The notes beneath the pieces are model-generated. The model was given only the letters and a program-made list of their open reading frames with translations. It was not told the DNA's origin and searched no databases. A stretch of DNA of 64,000 nt from Nautilus pompilius (Eukaryota; Mollusca; Cephalopoda; Nautilida; Nautilidae). Below, piece after piece: positions 36,905 to 49,360 of the stretch (position 1 is its first letter; every line of letters starts with the position of its first letter). A program made the translations under genes and the position numbers. The stretch spans positions 757,501 through 821,500 of the forward strand of contig JACATO010000600.1 of NCBI GenBank assembly GCA_018389105.1. Direction: 5' to 3'.

Positions 36905-38215
36905 ATCAATTATATATCCATCATTGCCATCTGCTATCCACCCTGTTCCACACAGTGATAAAGTTCCCATTCCTGCATTCCCAAAAAAATTTGATGAAGT
37001 TTCTGAGTCTGATTCAGAGGTTAGTGATTTCAGTGATTTTGACATCACCAACAGATCTAAAAGCCCACAGTTATTCACTCAGGCAGAGCTAAATGATCTT
37101 GTACAAGATCTTGATCTGCCAAAAGATGCTGCCCAACTTTTAGGTTCCAGGCTAAGAGAAAAATATTTACTGGCTGCTGGAACTTCATATTCCTGGTACA
37201 GGAACAAGGAACATGAATTTGTTCAGTTCTTCTCTAAAGATGGTTCCTTAGTATTCTGTAGTAACATAGCTGGTCTTATGAATATTAGGGGTACATACTA
37301 TGATCCTAAAGAATGGAGATTGTTCATTGACTATTGAAAGGCAAGTGTAAAAGCAGTTTTACTGAATAATGCAAATCAACTGGCATCCATTCATATTGGC
37401 CACTCCATCCAAATGAAAGAAGATTATAACAACATGAAATTCCTAGATAAAATAAACTGTAGTGGATATAACTGGATCATTTGCATAGATTTAAAGGTGA
37501 TATCCATCTTTCTGAGCCAACAATCTGGATATACAAAAATGCCTTGCTTCCCATGTGAATGGGACAGCAGAGCAAGGGTTGATCACTGGAAAAATAAGAA
37601 ATGGTCCCACTAGCCCAACACCAAGCAGCAAAAATATAATCAACGAGCCTCTCATGCAACCTGCAAAAATTCTGCTATCACCATTACACATTAAACTTGA
37701 CTAATGAAGCTATTTATGAAAGAATCAGATAGAGATGGAAAGTGTTTCAAATAACTTTCTGACAAATTCTGTTCTCTATGTGAAGGAAAAAATAAAATCT
37801 GGAGAGTTTGATGGACCTCAAAAAAGTAAGTTAATGAAAGATGACAATTTTATTGGAAAAAGCAGCATGGATATCATTCAAAAATGTTGTGGAAAATTTC
37901 ATAGGTAGCCATAAAGCCAATGACAATGAAAAAATTGTTAACTACATGTTGAAGTGCTATGAAAATTTGGTGGCAACATGAGTGTAAAAGTACATTTCCT
38001 TCACAGTCACTGGGAGTACTTCCCTGAGAATATTGGAGCAGTAAGCAAAAAGTAGGGTCAAAGATTCCATCAAGACATAAAAAACATGAAAAAACAGTAT
38101 CAGGGAATATGGAATGTCAGTATGATGGCTGACTATTGTTGGTCTTTGTAGAGACATGTTTTAGAACCAAATTATAAAAAGACATTCAAGAAGAAGAAAT
38201 TCACCCAAATTTGAT
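36905..38215 (+). pseudogene. Unnamed transposase-like family, copy 2 (longer, decayed)
   Basis: The first 137 codons (36924-37337) are open. They include an acidic Ser/Asp-rich stretch (SESDSEVSDFSDFD), a QAELNDLVQDLDLPKDAAQL helix region, and a YRNKEHEFVQFFSKDG block leading to DPKEWRLFIDY and a stop. Reading on across stops gives KAVLLNNANQLASIHIGHSI, ICIDLKVISIFLSQQSGYTK and PCFPCEWDSRARVDHW (C-x2-C...H), then short scraps and finally RFHQDIKNMKKQYQG-like coding in split frames (about 38065-38105). It supplies the N-terminal half missing from copy 1. The same acidic positions (FID, IDLK) are visible. No long terminal inverted repeats like those of copy 1 were found around it. Confidence 0.75.
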
Positions 38216-39740
38216 GATGTGTAGAGCCAAAAAATGGTCATCTAAAATGATCCTTTCTGTGAATTTTATTGTTGCAATAATGTCCTTTTAAAGATGTCTA
38301 AATATAAATAATTTTTTCACAAAATATTTCATCTAATATTATTTTCATACCATATGCATATAATATGAAAATTTTATTTAAATTTAAGAAATCTTGATGT
38401 GATAAATATCTGAATCAGCGCACTCAACTTGTATAAATTCACTCATTTTCAAAGAAGCAATAATAACTAAGATTTCATATGTATTCCAGTGTTTATAAGC
38501 TTTCTTAAGAAAAAAATATTTAGTTGAGATTTTTATAAATAATTTATTGGGTGATATAGGCAGAATATTATTTTGAAAAAGAAAAACACTTGCTTAAAAA
38601 AATATGTAAATAAACTGAAAAGATTGGTTATCCAAATGTTGTTTCTTTGGAAGTCTTGTAACAGAAGTGGTGTTTGTTTATATTGCTATTGTCAAAAAAT
38701 AAAACAAAATAGCTGCATAGTTTGTGTAGAACTGTGAATGACAGAAAAGGGGGGGGGAGAGAAGTTTCTGACAACAATGCCATTTCTAAGTTTCAACAAA
38801 AAAATCTATTAGAGCAGACCTATTGAAGCAGATGATATATTATATAGACAGCCTTTTGTTGAACAAGACCAGGTACAGAAAATTAACAAAACTCTCTTTC
38901 AGCATAAACAAGAATGTTATGCCCTTGATGAATAGCTGCTGACCATTTGCAAACATACACTAAGGGTGGGGAGGAAGAAAGCAGGACACAAGGCCCAAAT
39001 GTGAGCCACTGTATGATGGTTTTAAGTGTCAATTTATGACAGGTTCCTTGACATTTATAACTGATGTACCAAGGGCAGTTAACTATGCTCTGTAGACTAA
39101 CACCACACAGGCTATCTGACTCTTCTGGTGTGACCAGGCCATTTATACACAAAAATAACCACTGCATCTGACCTCTGAATATTTCACAGCAAATTTTCTT
39201 TTTCTTTTCTATAATTATATAATTCATATCAAAAACAAACAAAACTCACTATTTGTCTACATTAGAAACCTGAAACTGAATTTTAAAATCTACCTTGCCT
39301 TTAGCAAGATCACTTTGATTAATGATTAAAATAATAACACCAACAAACTACATATTTTTATTTGTTTGGATTAAATGGAGAATTTTATAGCACTTTGTTT
39401 GTTTCAACAAAAAGAAAGGAAAAAAATATGAAATATTTACTTATAATCCTTAAAGCATCATTTAGGAATTATACAATAAATAAAATTAACTGTCAAATCC
39501 TGCATTTGTACCATTTCATATATTAAGTTGTTTCCTAATCTAGTAATTGTCTTGCTAGATATGCGACTTTAAATGAACAACAACAAAAAATCCAAAATAC
39601 CTTAAAAGTTTAATGTTGCTAAACATTATATTATGTAAATTATTTTAACTATACCAATGATCCTTTATACTGAGCTACAGTAACTTGGCTTTTGGCTATT
39701 GACAAATTTTATATTATTTTGGTTTTACTCATATGATACT
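38216..39740. other. AT-rich DNA with an unassigned higher-complexity block (38890-39190)
   Basis: 38890-39190 is less AT-rich and open on the minus strand for 119 codons, with no recognisable domain. It could be an unrecognised repeat or a conserved non-coding block. The rest is featureless. Confidence 0.35.
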
Positions 39741-39744
39741 TAAA

Positions 39745-40160
39745 GTGCCAGAAGTGTATGAACAATTGAAATATTCAGCCACTATATCCAAATTGAACTC
39801 TACATCAGGGTTAGTTGAAGCAAATATCCTAGAACTTGAAGATATTTGAGGTACATTTAGTAATCTTTCAGATGAGTACTAGAAAGATGTCTTCATCTGA
39901 GTTGATTGAAGAAATGCTCCATTTAAAGACAACGTGTCTTTCCAATTTTAGAGCACATTTTGTAAGTCTATTGGTGGATCTTCTGAACAAGATGGTTTGA
40001 CTAAAATTGGAAAATTTTTCAACATTGTCAATACATTACTTTGAATTTTTTGTATCATTCAGAAAACACAAACTCATCAAAAACATTTTTATGCAGCACA
40101 ACTCAGAACAAGTTAAATGACCATGAACTTTTAAGTATTGAAAGTAAACAGGAATGATGA
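39745..40160 (+). pseudogene. Possible hAT C-terminal remnant
   Basis: Plus strand, one frame with stops: TSGLVEANILELEDI, GTFSNLSDEY, APFKDNVSFQF, then KIGKFFNIVNTLL. These resemble the segment before and at the dimerisation region of one hAT lineage (...SANLxELEDIExRFxNLPDxEW...). No terminal repeats were found. The SxERxFS core is eroded, so this is tentative. Confidence 0.35.
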
Positions 40161-40974
40161 GTTGATTTTTAGAAAGTAATTTATAACTTTGCTTTGAAAA
40201 AAAAAGCATGCAAAATGCTAAAATAACAAGTTAATTTGAACTAAAATGCTATTTTATATATGTATGTTTCCTTCATAACAAATGTTTTGATAAAGATATA
40301 TTTTTGATAAGGAATACATTTTGTCTTTTGATGCTATCCAGTAAACCATGTAGCATAAAAATCGTCAAGGCTTGGGTCTGCGTCTTTGGTCTATTTTGGG
40401 GCTGTTCTGCATATAATGCACTAAACTATTTCTTTAAAATAATTGAGTCAGTGCACACATTTAAAAATGCAATATTGTCACTACAAAGGATGACAGGAAT
40501 TGAAATAAAGTCAAGAATATTTAATTATCATTACATATCAGATAAAAACCAGCACCTATCGGCCTCCAAAATAAATAGATGCACACAGTTCCCTATTTTT
40601 AAAAAATGATCTAGGATATCTAGTTTTTCTGTACAATAAGATGACTTCAAAATCATGGTTTCCATATCAATAAAATTTCATGTTATATAGCAAGTGATCA
40701 TGAAGTTACTTTTTGCATTTGGTTGCTCATAATCCAAAAATGTAACACATGTTAAAAGAAGTGTACATATGCATTGGAAAATGCATTCTCAGAGTTTGCA
40801 GATTTTGCCACTGGAGATACTACTTATGCTATGCAGTAACATATCAAAATGATAATGTCAGTTTAAAAATAAGTTTCTTATAAAATTGAAATGTAGCTGC
40901 AACATAAAATAGTGAAAAAATGAGTTGAACAAAATTTAATAAAAATTTTGCAGAATTGGTTAAACTCATGAGCA

Positions 40975-41545
40975 TTTATGATATCGGCTGCCATTCTCAA
41001 TAACAGCTTCCAGAAATTTTAACATATGATAGGTATACAACTGTGTGAAAATTAATACTGTGGATGGCAAGAATGTGTTACTGAATGATAGTCTTAAGGC
41101 CAGTAGTTGTCTGCAGATGGTCATGGTATAAGGTGGTTTTTATATAGCTCCATAACCATGAATCTGCAAGTGACATCAGGTGACTGTGGTAGCCAGATAT
41201 GAAGAAATGACCTACTGATGATTTTTTCAATGAAAGCAATGTGTAGATAGTTCTTCACAGTGAGTGGCAAGATGTAAAGGTGCACGATCTTGCATGAACA
41301 AATTGTAATGCTGAATGCCCTTCTCATGCAAGATCTGTAACATCATATCAGCTAATATGTTTATAATATGCATTAGTGATTTTAACAGTTCTGTGGACTC
41401 TAAAAAAGAAAACCTGAGAACTGATAATTGACAGTGCCAATTGAAACTGAAACATTTTTTGTTGGTTTTTTGTACATTGGTGCTTACAAGGAAGTGTAGA
41501 GCTGCAGTTGTCTTCTAGGATGCATTTCCTACTCTGCATCACATG
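40975..41545 (-). pseudogene. Tc1/mariner-type transposase C-terminal half, decayed
   Basis: Minus-strand landmarks: FFFRVHRTVKITNAYYKHIS (41405-41350), then LHEKGIQHYNLFMQDRAPLH (about 41330-41275; compare FQQDGAPPH with the second catalytic D), IWLPQSPDV (about 41190-41165; compare WPPRSPDLTPLDFFLWGYLK) and a C-terminal block with LKTIIQ and SYVKISGSC (41090-40985; compare LKxRI...RLQxCIxxNGGHI). This matches the DUF4817-associated insect-type mariner-like group. The N-terminal helix-turn-helix region is not recognisable upstream. Confidence 0.6.
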
Positions 41546-42960
41546 GGGTCTGGCACTTCTGATATAGCAGGGTAATCTCTACTAGAACTTTTCATATTAT
41601 TTTCAGATTTAGGAAGAAACAGCAATGCTTGAAGGAAACTCACATGACACCTTGTGAAAAAAAAGCAAGAAACCTTGCCACATTTCAGGGAAAATCTTCT
41701 ATTGGTGGAAGATTGCGAAAACAAGGAATGAAGTCTGCCTCCAAACAAAGGTTGCACATCAGTAAAGAATTTTAACTGGAAGCTCTCATTTTAAGCCAAA
41801 GCCTTTCAGTTTATCTTCTTTCCCAATATCAGTGCTGACAAATTCCTGAACTGTTGTTGTTTGCTAAGCCAGATGTTTTTTATATGTATGGATTTTCTGA
41901 AAGTCATTTGTTTATATTATCCACATTAATAAGTGATTTATGTATGAATTATGGGATATTTCATTTGTGATTCAACAATTGTGGCTGTAAGTGTAGTATG
42001 TGTGTATGCTCCAATAAAAACAGCTGGATATGATTATGGTGATTCTATTTTAAGCTTGGTTTCCTTTGAATGTTCTTTGTGTGTGTGTAACTAAAAATTA
42101 AATGCAGCAAATAAAGGTTATTAAAAATTACAATTAATGTTTGAAAAATGCATGCATAACTTCTTACAATTTTCAATAAATTTTGTTGTAATCATCCTTA
42201 TTTGCATGGAGCACAAGTATACGGTATAATAATAAATAGAATGTGCTCAAAACATAGCTATTAGGTTTCCTTGTGAGGTGCTATATGAGAGGATTTTTCC
42301 TTATGGTAATTTAATGCTAGGCTTCATAAAAGTTAAAAGCTTTCCTTGTTTGGAATAAATTCAAATTGCAAAAAATGGAGACTCTAGCAATATACTGCAT
42401 ACTTTTGATTAGTGTTGCTGGACTTTATAGCAAGTATGGATTAACTGCTGCAAATTGTGAGTTAGAGTGGAACTGCTTGTGATGGGTTCAAGATGTGGTA
42501 ATAAAATATAATCAAGAAAAAAAAACAGCATTCATCACAAATTATCTTAAAGCATTTACTCTCATGACAACTGATATCTACCATATAAAAATTTTATAAA
42601 CTACTAAATTTTAAAATCTGCAATATAGGTTTGCATGCTTACTAGTGAGCAAAGGTTAGAATCAACAAAAAATCAGAATCAGTGTCATCTCAATGTTGTT
42701 TTTCATCATGGACGTGTTCATTGTCTGAGTAAAGTAGTTTTCATTTTACTTTTGTTTCTTATGCAGCTGATAAATCATAAGAAAATAATCAGTTCTTTTT
42801 AGGGAGAAGAGTGGTCATAAAAATTTTTCAGTCATATTTTTGGCTTTCTCTATATACTTATTTTATTTGCCAATAGTAATAAAGAACAAATAATAGAGCC
42901 TAGATGAGGCATCTCAACTTCACATTTTCATTCAGCACCATTAATGCTCATAGCAACATT
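41546..42960. other. AT-rich intergenic DNA
   Basis: No gene recognised, apart from a 35-codon open frame with a hydrophobic start at 42375-42482 that I treat as a finding rather than a gene. Confidence 0.4.
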
Positions 42961-42970
42961 ATCAACTCAC

Positions 42971-43080
42971 CTTATCTCTTCCACAGTTGTTTCATAAATT
43001 GTGTAATGACCAGTTATTATGGATAAAGAGATTCCAGCAAGTAGGTAGCCTGATATTGTATTTCTTGCCGTGACAGCCAT
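42971..43080 (-). CDS. Candidate first coding exon of a small membrane protein
   Basis: The minus strand starts with ATG in context AAAATGGCTGTC and runs 36 full codons (MAVTARNTISGYLLAGISL, then SIITGHYTIYETTVEEI) before a strong splice donor, AG|GTGAGTTGAT. The peptide has one predicted membrane span (about residues 9-28) followed by a short acidic tail. The pattern (short basic N-terminus, single span, Y-x-x-Y, then an EE motif) recalls small mitochondrial inner-membrane proteins such as SMIM20/MITRAC7, but the match is too short to name it. No second exon was identified on the minus strand below 42960. It could also be chance. Confidence 0.35.
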
Positions 43081-44127
43081 TTTGGTTATCTTATCTGCAT
43101 TTTTCAGTCTCTTTTACAGCAGATTTGCACATTTTAGTTTCTTCTGTTTGTGCATTGGATTCTTTCCTTTAGTCCTATATAACACTCTCTAGGTGTTTCC
43201 ATCAACAGATTACTGTTTCTGGTAAAAAATTATATGCACATCTTTGTTATCATGATGAATATCTACAGTGGGCAAAGGAAGCTGCAAAGCTCAACAGTTG
43301 TTTATCACAGTAAAAGATCTGCAACTGGTTTTTGTGTCCCGCTTTCTTTGATTAGAACTAAGTAAATTTCTTTCTTTTTTATTTTGTTAATCATTTTATT
43401 GGCATAATAATTTTATTACTCATTTATCTCGTCTTCAATATTTAAAAAAAAAAACAAAGTTCTGACCAAATAACAGTGGTAGCCCCTTAAAAACTTCATT
43501 TCTTTTATTTGCTATTTTGTAAAATCTTTATCACATCATATAAATACTCATACTACTACTACTACTACTACTACTACGAATAATGGATGATTTTAATGAA
43601 TATATATCTCACACACACATATTGGCAAGGCAGATTAACAAAAACTTAATCCAATGAATTAGATATTATTGTTGTTTATAACTTTTTGGTCTGCACAGAT
43701 CTGAGTTGTGTGAAATTACAGCAAAAATCACAGAAAGGCAAGAGAATTTCTGAAATTTCATCACAATAGTGATGTGTTTTACATTGGCACCTAAATTGCA
43801 AAAAACCTTACCCTGAATGAGATACACATTGAGCAATGCTGCATGTAGCTAGTCCTGTACTTTATGGAGCTATGAGCAGTTTATGATGATAGATGACCTT
43901 GTTTATAGCAATGGTCTGCTATCTGGCTTAGTTTGGCAACTTCCCACAGCATAGTTACCTCTCTCTTCTATACTAATCTCTCTATGTATGTTTCTTTAAG
44001 GAATCCAGTTTTGTCATACAGCTAAACAGAAGTGCTCTAGTGGGGTTTTCTGGTACATGGAGGTTCTGCAGATAACTCTTGATTGACTTTTACCTTGATC
44101 ACTGTTCAAGAGCCTCCAACTATATCT
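43081..44127. other. AT-rich intergenic DNA
   Basis: Nothing recognised besides a TAC microsatellite at 43551-43577. Confidence 0.4.
43551..43577. repeat. (TAC)n microsatellite
   Basis: Nine uninterrupted TAC units. Confidence 0.95.
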
Positions 44128-44483
44128 ATATCCTTGGCCAAAGGTTTTGCATCACCCTAGAATATTCTAATTTCCCTTGATAAAGTCTATTTAAAACTGC
44201 TGAACTGTCATAATCTTGCTACATTAATGTATTTAAGTGTGTAGTGCTTTGTAGTTGTCCACATACTTCATGGACAAATGACCAAAATTGAAAAGTGTAA
44301 CAATTTGAATTCTAACATGATTTTCAAAAATACCTTATAAACCATGACAAACAAGTTTCAAATATAAATATTCAAAAGTGGATAATTAGAAGTGGTCCTG
44401 AGTACATTATCAAGTTAAGAGCAACATTTATAGATTTTACTATTATTATTTTTAGTGTGATGCAAAACATTTGGCCAAGACTG
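44128..44483. mobile_element. Tc1-type MITE, about 355 bp
   Basis: The left end contains CTTGGCCAAAGGTTTTGCAT then CACCCTAG. The right end, on the other strand, reads CTTGGCCAAATGTTTTGCAT then CACACTAA. This inverted pair (about 26 of 29 bases matching) is the characteristic TTGGCCAAAAGTTTTGCATC-type end of a Tc1 lineage. There is no transposase inside, so it is non-autonomous. A TA duplication is suggested on the left (CTATA) but not clear on the right. Confidence 0.75.
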
Positions 44484-45655
44484 TGGAAACTTGCTTGGTC
44501 ACCAAAGTTAATAACCTCACTCCCCCATTCTAGTTCAGTGTGTGAAATGCCCTCAAGATCTCAAAGTCAGGACACAGGTTTGCAAAGAAAGAAAGAGCAG
44601 TTTACCAGCATGCACTGGTTTTTGTGGCCAGTGTGTGTTTATATAATAGAGAGTTCAGAAAAGACAACAAAACAAATAAAATTGGAAAATAATTTAAACT
44701 TAATGAATTGTGTGTAGAGGTAAAATTAAGAAATAAAATATCAAATTTTGTCATAGTTTGAAATTTGTACTAAAAGCAGCATTTTCTTAATTAGATACAA
44801 AACTTAATTATTTTCCTGTTGTCTACATTATTATTCAGTGTATTTGTTAATGCTGTTATTATTGTTGTATGTCCTTGAGTGCCCTGGTGATACATGCTAC
44901 ACTGGTCTGCAGACTCTGATGTACTTTGATTCCTGATTACTCATGGAAGGAAACCAAGTGGCTTGTGAAATGGACTGAACTGGAAAGAGGGAGAGAAGCC
45001 TAACCCAAATGAATTGGAATAAAACTTCTACCACTACTGTGTGTGTGTTTCAAATTTTATAAATAAATACTGTTTTTCCTACCTAGCAAATATACAAAAG
45101 GTTTTTTATGATTTATTTCTTAAGGAAAAGAAAAAATGCACTAAATACATTCATATTTTAAAAAAAATTAATTGTTTAATTCCAAATCATACATGTGAGA
45201 AAAAAGAAAAAAGGTTTCACAATATAAGTGGCATATACTATATTTATGTTTACAAACATAAACATTGATAGCTTATAGAATGTATTTTAAAAAGTCATTT
45301 ACTTAAATTTACTCTGGTTAATAATAATAATGTTTATTTACTGAATTTTACCAAATAACAAAAAATATGTTAGTTATTTAAAATATAAATCATGGCAAAT
45401 TATAACAGTTCGTTTACCTCTTCCCTCTTTTTCCAGGGCTTACACTCATTTTTATTAGATGCTTAAAAATTTCAAGATATGTTCTGAAAGGTGCTGTATT
45501 TTAGAAGCTTGAGGTGCAAGGTCACACTTTTTTTGTTTGTTTTTCTGTCTTCCTACCCCTGAACTGTGCAGTATAAGAAAAAGTTTATCTGGCTTGAAAA
45601 GAACTTTCATCTCCTTCTGAACATTAATAGGCTTTCATTTTTTTTCTTTTGGCAG

Positions 45656-45706
45656 GGAAGAAAATACAGGCTGTTGACTGAAAGAGCTGAGAGGGAGTGG
45701 AAAGAA
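45656..45706 (+). CDS. Candidate 51-bp internal exon
   Basis: A strong pyrimidine tract and acceptor (TTTTTTCTTTTGGCAG) precede 17 codons open in only one frame, GRKYRLLTERAEREWKE, followed by a consensus donor GTAAGT. Both other frames hit a stop. The charged helix-like peptide is plausible protein, but the family is not recognised. The next candidate (51350-51387) is compatible in phase. Confidence 0.35.
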
Positions 45707-47254
45707 GTAAGTCTTGGAGCAGATGCTGACATCCAGTTAGTTCTAACATTTCTAACTTTGTTTATATACTGTACACTTAGCAGCCTTTTAAATCTCCAGT
45801 ATAAAAACACTCAGAACTGTTTCACTTTATTTATGCACAGTGAGATCAAAAGTTTACAAATTATACTATACTATCCAATCTTTAATGACCTTCATAAAGG
45901 TTAGTTTTTTATTAGAAGCAGCATTACATGAGGTTTTTTTTCAGCATTATTTTTTATCCTATTTAAAACATTTGGTAATGTCTTATTTCTTTATTATCTT
46001 AGCATTTTTCATACATTTTACACCTTATCGTTTTTTAGTGTCTTAAACTGAACCAACCAATGGATTTACACTTTTGAAAATCCTCTCCATCACATTCATC
46101 ATCATTATCAAGAATGAGTCTTGAGGTTGACTTTTTTTCATTTGCAATGATAAGTTGTAGCAGATAATTTTTCAGTAAGAGTTTCTATTCTTTTGATTGT
46201 ACAAGTGATCTGAGCTGGCCTTGAACATGTAACAGTGCTGCTCCAGGCTAAAACATTGGTCGAAATCTATTCTATAAAATTTAGCAAACAATAGATTATG
46301 TGTTCAATACTAGCTTAGGCCAACAGTCCTTCTCTAGATTAAAACCTGATGATGGCAAACAGGAAACGTTTCTAAAATGTAGGTTCATCAGTTAGCTTAG
46401 TTACAATTAATAAAGTAATTTAAAAATGCTCAAGTCAATTGTTATTAACAATAACTTTCTGGTCTTATTTTAGGAATGCTCTGCAATGTTTCATTTAATA
46501 AGTTTTTTAGCATCAGCAATGTATTATTTTCTTTTTTGAAACAGAAAGATTTATGAAACAAATTGGTTAAGATGTATGCTTAAACTTAATGATCCATTTT
46601 TTATGGAAATGACTGTGATCGGAAATATTAAATATATTGTATTGATGGTTATTTGAAGAAGCCATCAAAGAGTTTTAAAATACCAATTAAGAGTAACTAA
46701 GGATAAATGTAAACCAGACAATCTGTGATGCATGAATCCCTTTCCTTGTCAAAGTTCTGGCCTAACAATTAAAAACAAGAAAAATACATAACAGTGGTTA
46801 TAATGTATACATCATCAAATTCCATGAGAGAGCGAAGTCTCTTGAGTTGTATTTATCTTATTTCATCTCAAATTACCTTTCTAAAGCATATCAAAGCATT
46901 TAGAAAATATACTTCAACCACCTTTTTGGAAATGTTCCATACATCAAAGAAACACAGTTCTAGCATAATATTTCTACTATTTATGATTCATCGCCAATGC
47001 TAATGTTACTAATTACAAATTATCAAATATATATATATAGAAAAAGAACAAAATTTCTTCAAATGGTACTTCAGAGACTGCTAACTCATGTTGTAGAGTT
47101 CTTTTGTAGTGAAATCAGATGTCAGAATTCATAAACATAATTATGACATGCAACCATGTCTTATAGCACAATGCACAACAATGTTTCACATGAAGTAGCC
47201 AAACTTCACATGAAAAAAGCATTTGCACCCCACTACTCTTCAAATCTGTATTAG

Positions 47255-47285
47255 TTTTTTTTTTTTTTTTGGTGGTGGTGGTGGC
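47255..47285. repeat. Poly-T and (GGT)n tract
   Basis: Sixteen T followed by five GGT units. Confidence 0.95.
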
Positions 47286-49311
47286 GGGTGTGTGTATGTA
47301 AGTGTGTTTATGGGGATACATGGGTAACTCCTTTTGGAGGTCAGTGGGTTCCAAATTTGCAAGCAATTCTGAGGGTGGGATGAGTCCAATGTGATACCCT
47401 AAGGCAGTATTATGATCTGACTAAAGTCAAGAACTATGCTGGAGATAATTTTTGGAGATCATTTTCATAGCTAAGTAGCTGAAAATACAAGCAGTCAGGC
47501 CCCCTCAAATCAGTAATGCCAATCCAGCAAAACTCTAACCCCAAAGGCAAAAGAGCAAGCCTGGTCAGAGACCAGAGTGCACCTGCCAGAACTCTGATAT
47601 TGTTCAAATTTCTGCTTGAAATCAATAACTTATATTCTGGTGTGTATTAGTTTAAAACTACAGACATAAACAAATTAGTTAGTTCTTAAAACCATTAAAG
47701 AGTGCTTCACAGTCTTGCACAGATATCATAAAGAGAATAGAGTACTTTAATTGTAATCTTATCTAGATAACAATGTGGTGTGATACTGTAATTGCCCTAA
47801 GCTTTATATAAGTGCAGAGTTTTTCATAATAAAAAAGAGAAGAACAGTTCAATAGGCCTGTAGATACTGCTGTGGTATATCATAATGATAAAAAGCAAGA
47901 GGCTTTCACAAAAGTAATTTTATTTATTGTTTTTTTTTAAAATTAATCTGAACAATAACTTACCATGTTCTAAAAAAAATGTAGTGCATGAGAAAAACTA
48001 ATAAAAAGGTAATTTTTATTAAGCTGCAGAGTTTTAATCTAACAAGAGTACACTACTCAACAGGAGTACATTTTCAGTTTTGGTAACAAAACCATCATTC
48101 CTTGCACACTTGTGCTGATGAATCTGTGTTTGTAACTACCTACAGCATGTTTTAGTTGTGCTCATCAGAAATGCCAACAAATGGTAGTTACAGTCACTGC
48201 TTGATGCACAATGACTTCAAAAGCCAACTCCCAGCATGTATATTGGCATTAAAGTGACACTTTCTTTTAATCAGCCTGTCAGGTAATGTATGACTCTCAG
48301 GTGTGTTGACTGGCAACAGCCTGTCTCCCCCCTTTTTTTTCATCAAGCATACAAAACTGTGAGTCATGATGGCTTGACCTGGCCCTAAATGAGGGTCAGA
48401 GATAAACAGAAACCAAAAGAGTGAAGAAATAAAACTCTTGTTATCAGTGTGCTAGCAGAAAAACATCAAAGCTAGACAAGTTCTCCTCTGGAAAGCAAGC
48501 CTTTGTTTGCAGATGTTTTCAGCTTCACAATGATAAAAAAAAAACAGGAAGGAACTTTGATTCAGTATAACAATAGCTATTTTATAGCACAAACATAATA
48601 AAAAGATAGCCATTGTATCTTAAAGATGGTTTTCAAATAAATAAATATAAAACTATTATTATTATTATTTCTCAATAAAAATTGCATACTTCTATATTTA
48701 CATTAAATTTCATATTCACTTTTCCTCCTATAAAAATCTTGTATTTACTGACTTATTAAAGATATTTGAGTAAAGCCAATCTTTATTTAGTATTTACTGT
48801 TACTATTTTTCAAAGATGGACTTTACCTGTAGTTTACTCATACATTAGAGATGTGGTTTTGTCCAATCCATTTGTTAAAATAATTTTTTAAAATATCTAT
48901 CATTGTAGTATGTAGTCTGAAGTTGAAATTAAAGGTTTATTCACTAGGTAATATGTATGTAGTAGAAGAGACCAGAACTAAAAGTAATAAGGATAAGTTG
49001 TAAAATTACCTTTATTAGAAAGAATTATGACACCAGTGACATTTGGCTGATATGAAATTCTGCACATAGGGTCATATGACTATCTTATCATTTTACAGCT
49101 TTGTAATTCTTGGAAAATCAGGAGGAAGCCATCTGAAGCATAAAAATATAATTTTTGGTTCATGTATATTTCTTTATTTAAAATTATGTAAACTTGCTAT
49201 TTCTACATATTATTATCAGTTTAAACTACACTATGGCTACTTCTATATAACTAAAAGTTAAACAAAATAACTCTGAAATTGCTTCACTAAATATAAATCT
49301 TAATATTTATT

Positions 49312-49322
49312 CACACACACAC

Positions 49323-49357
<35 letters not shown>
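49312..49357. repeat. (CA)n/(AT)n compound microsatellite
   Basis: Six CA units followed by about fifteen AT units. Confidence 0.95.

Positions 49358-49360
<3 letters not shown>

Noticed and set aside
40304..40609. 101-codon plus-strand frame
   Set aside because: No recognisable domain or family, and the surrounding sequence gives no exon signals.
44457..44717. 86-codon plus-strand frame
   Set aside because: It starts inside the right end of the Tc1-type MITE and runs into unremarkable DNA.
45420..45454. Possible minus-strand first exon (MSVSPGKRGK) before GTAAAC
   Set aside because: Only ten codons, with a mediocre donor and no supporting context.
45566..45904. 112-codon plus-strand frame
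   Set aside because: It overlaps the 51-bp exon candidate, but the flanking parts are AT-rich noise; only the segment between splice sites looks coding.
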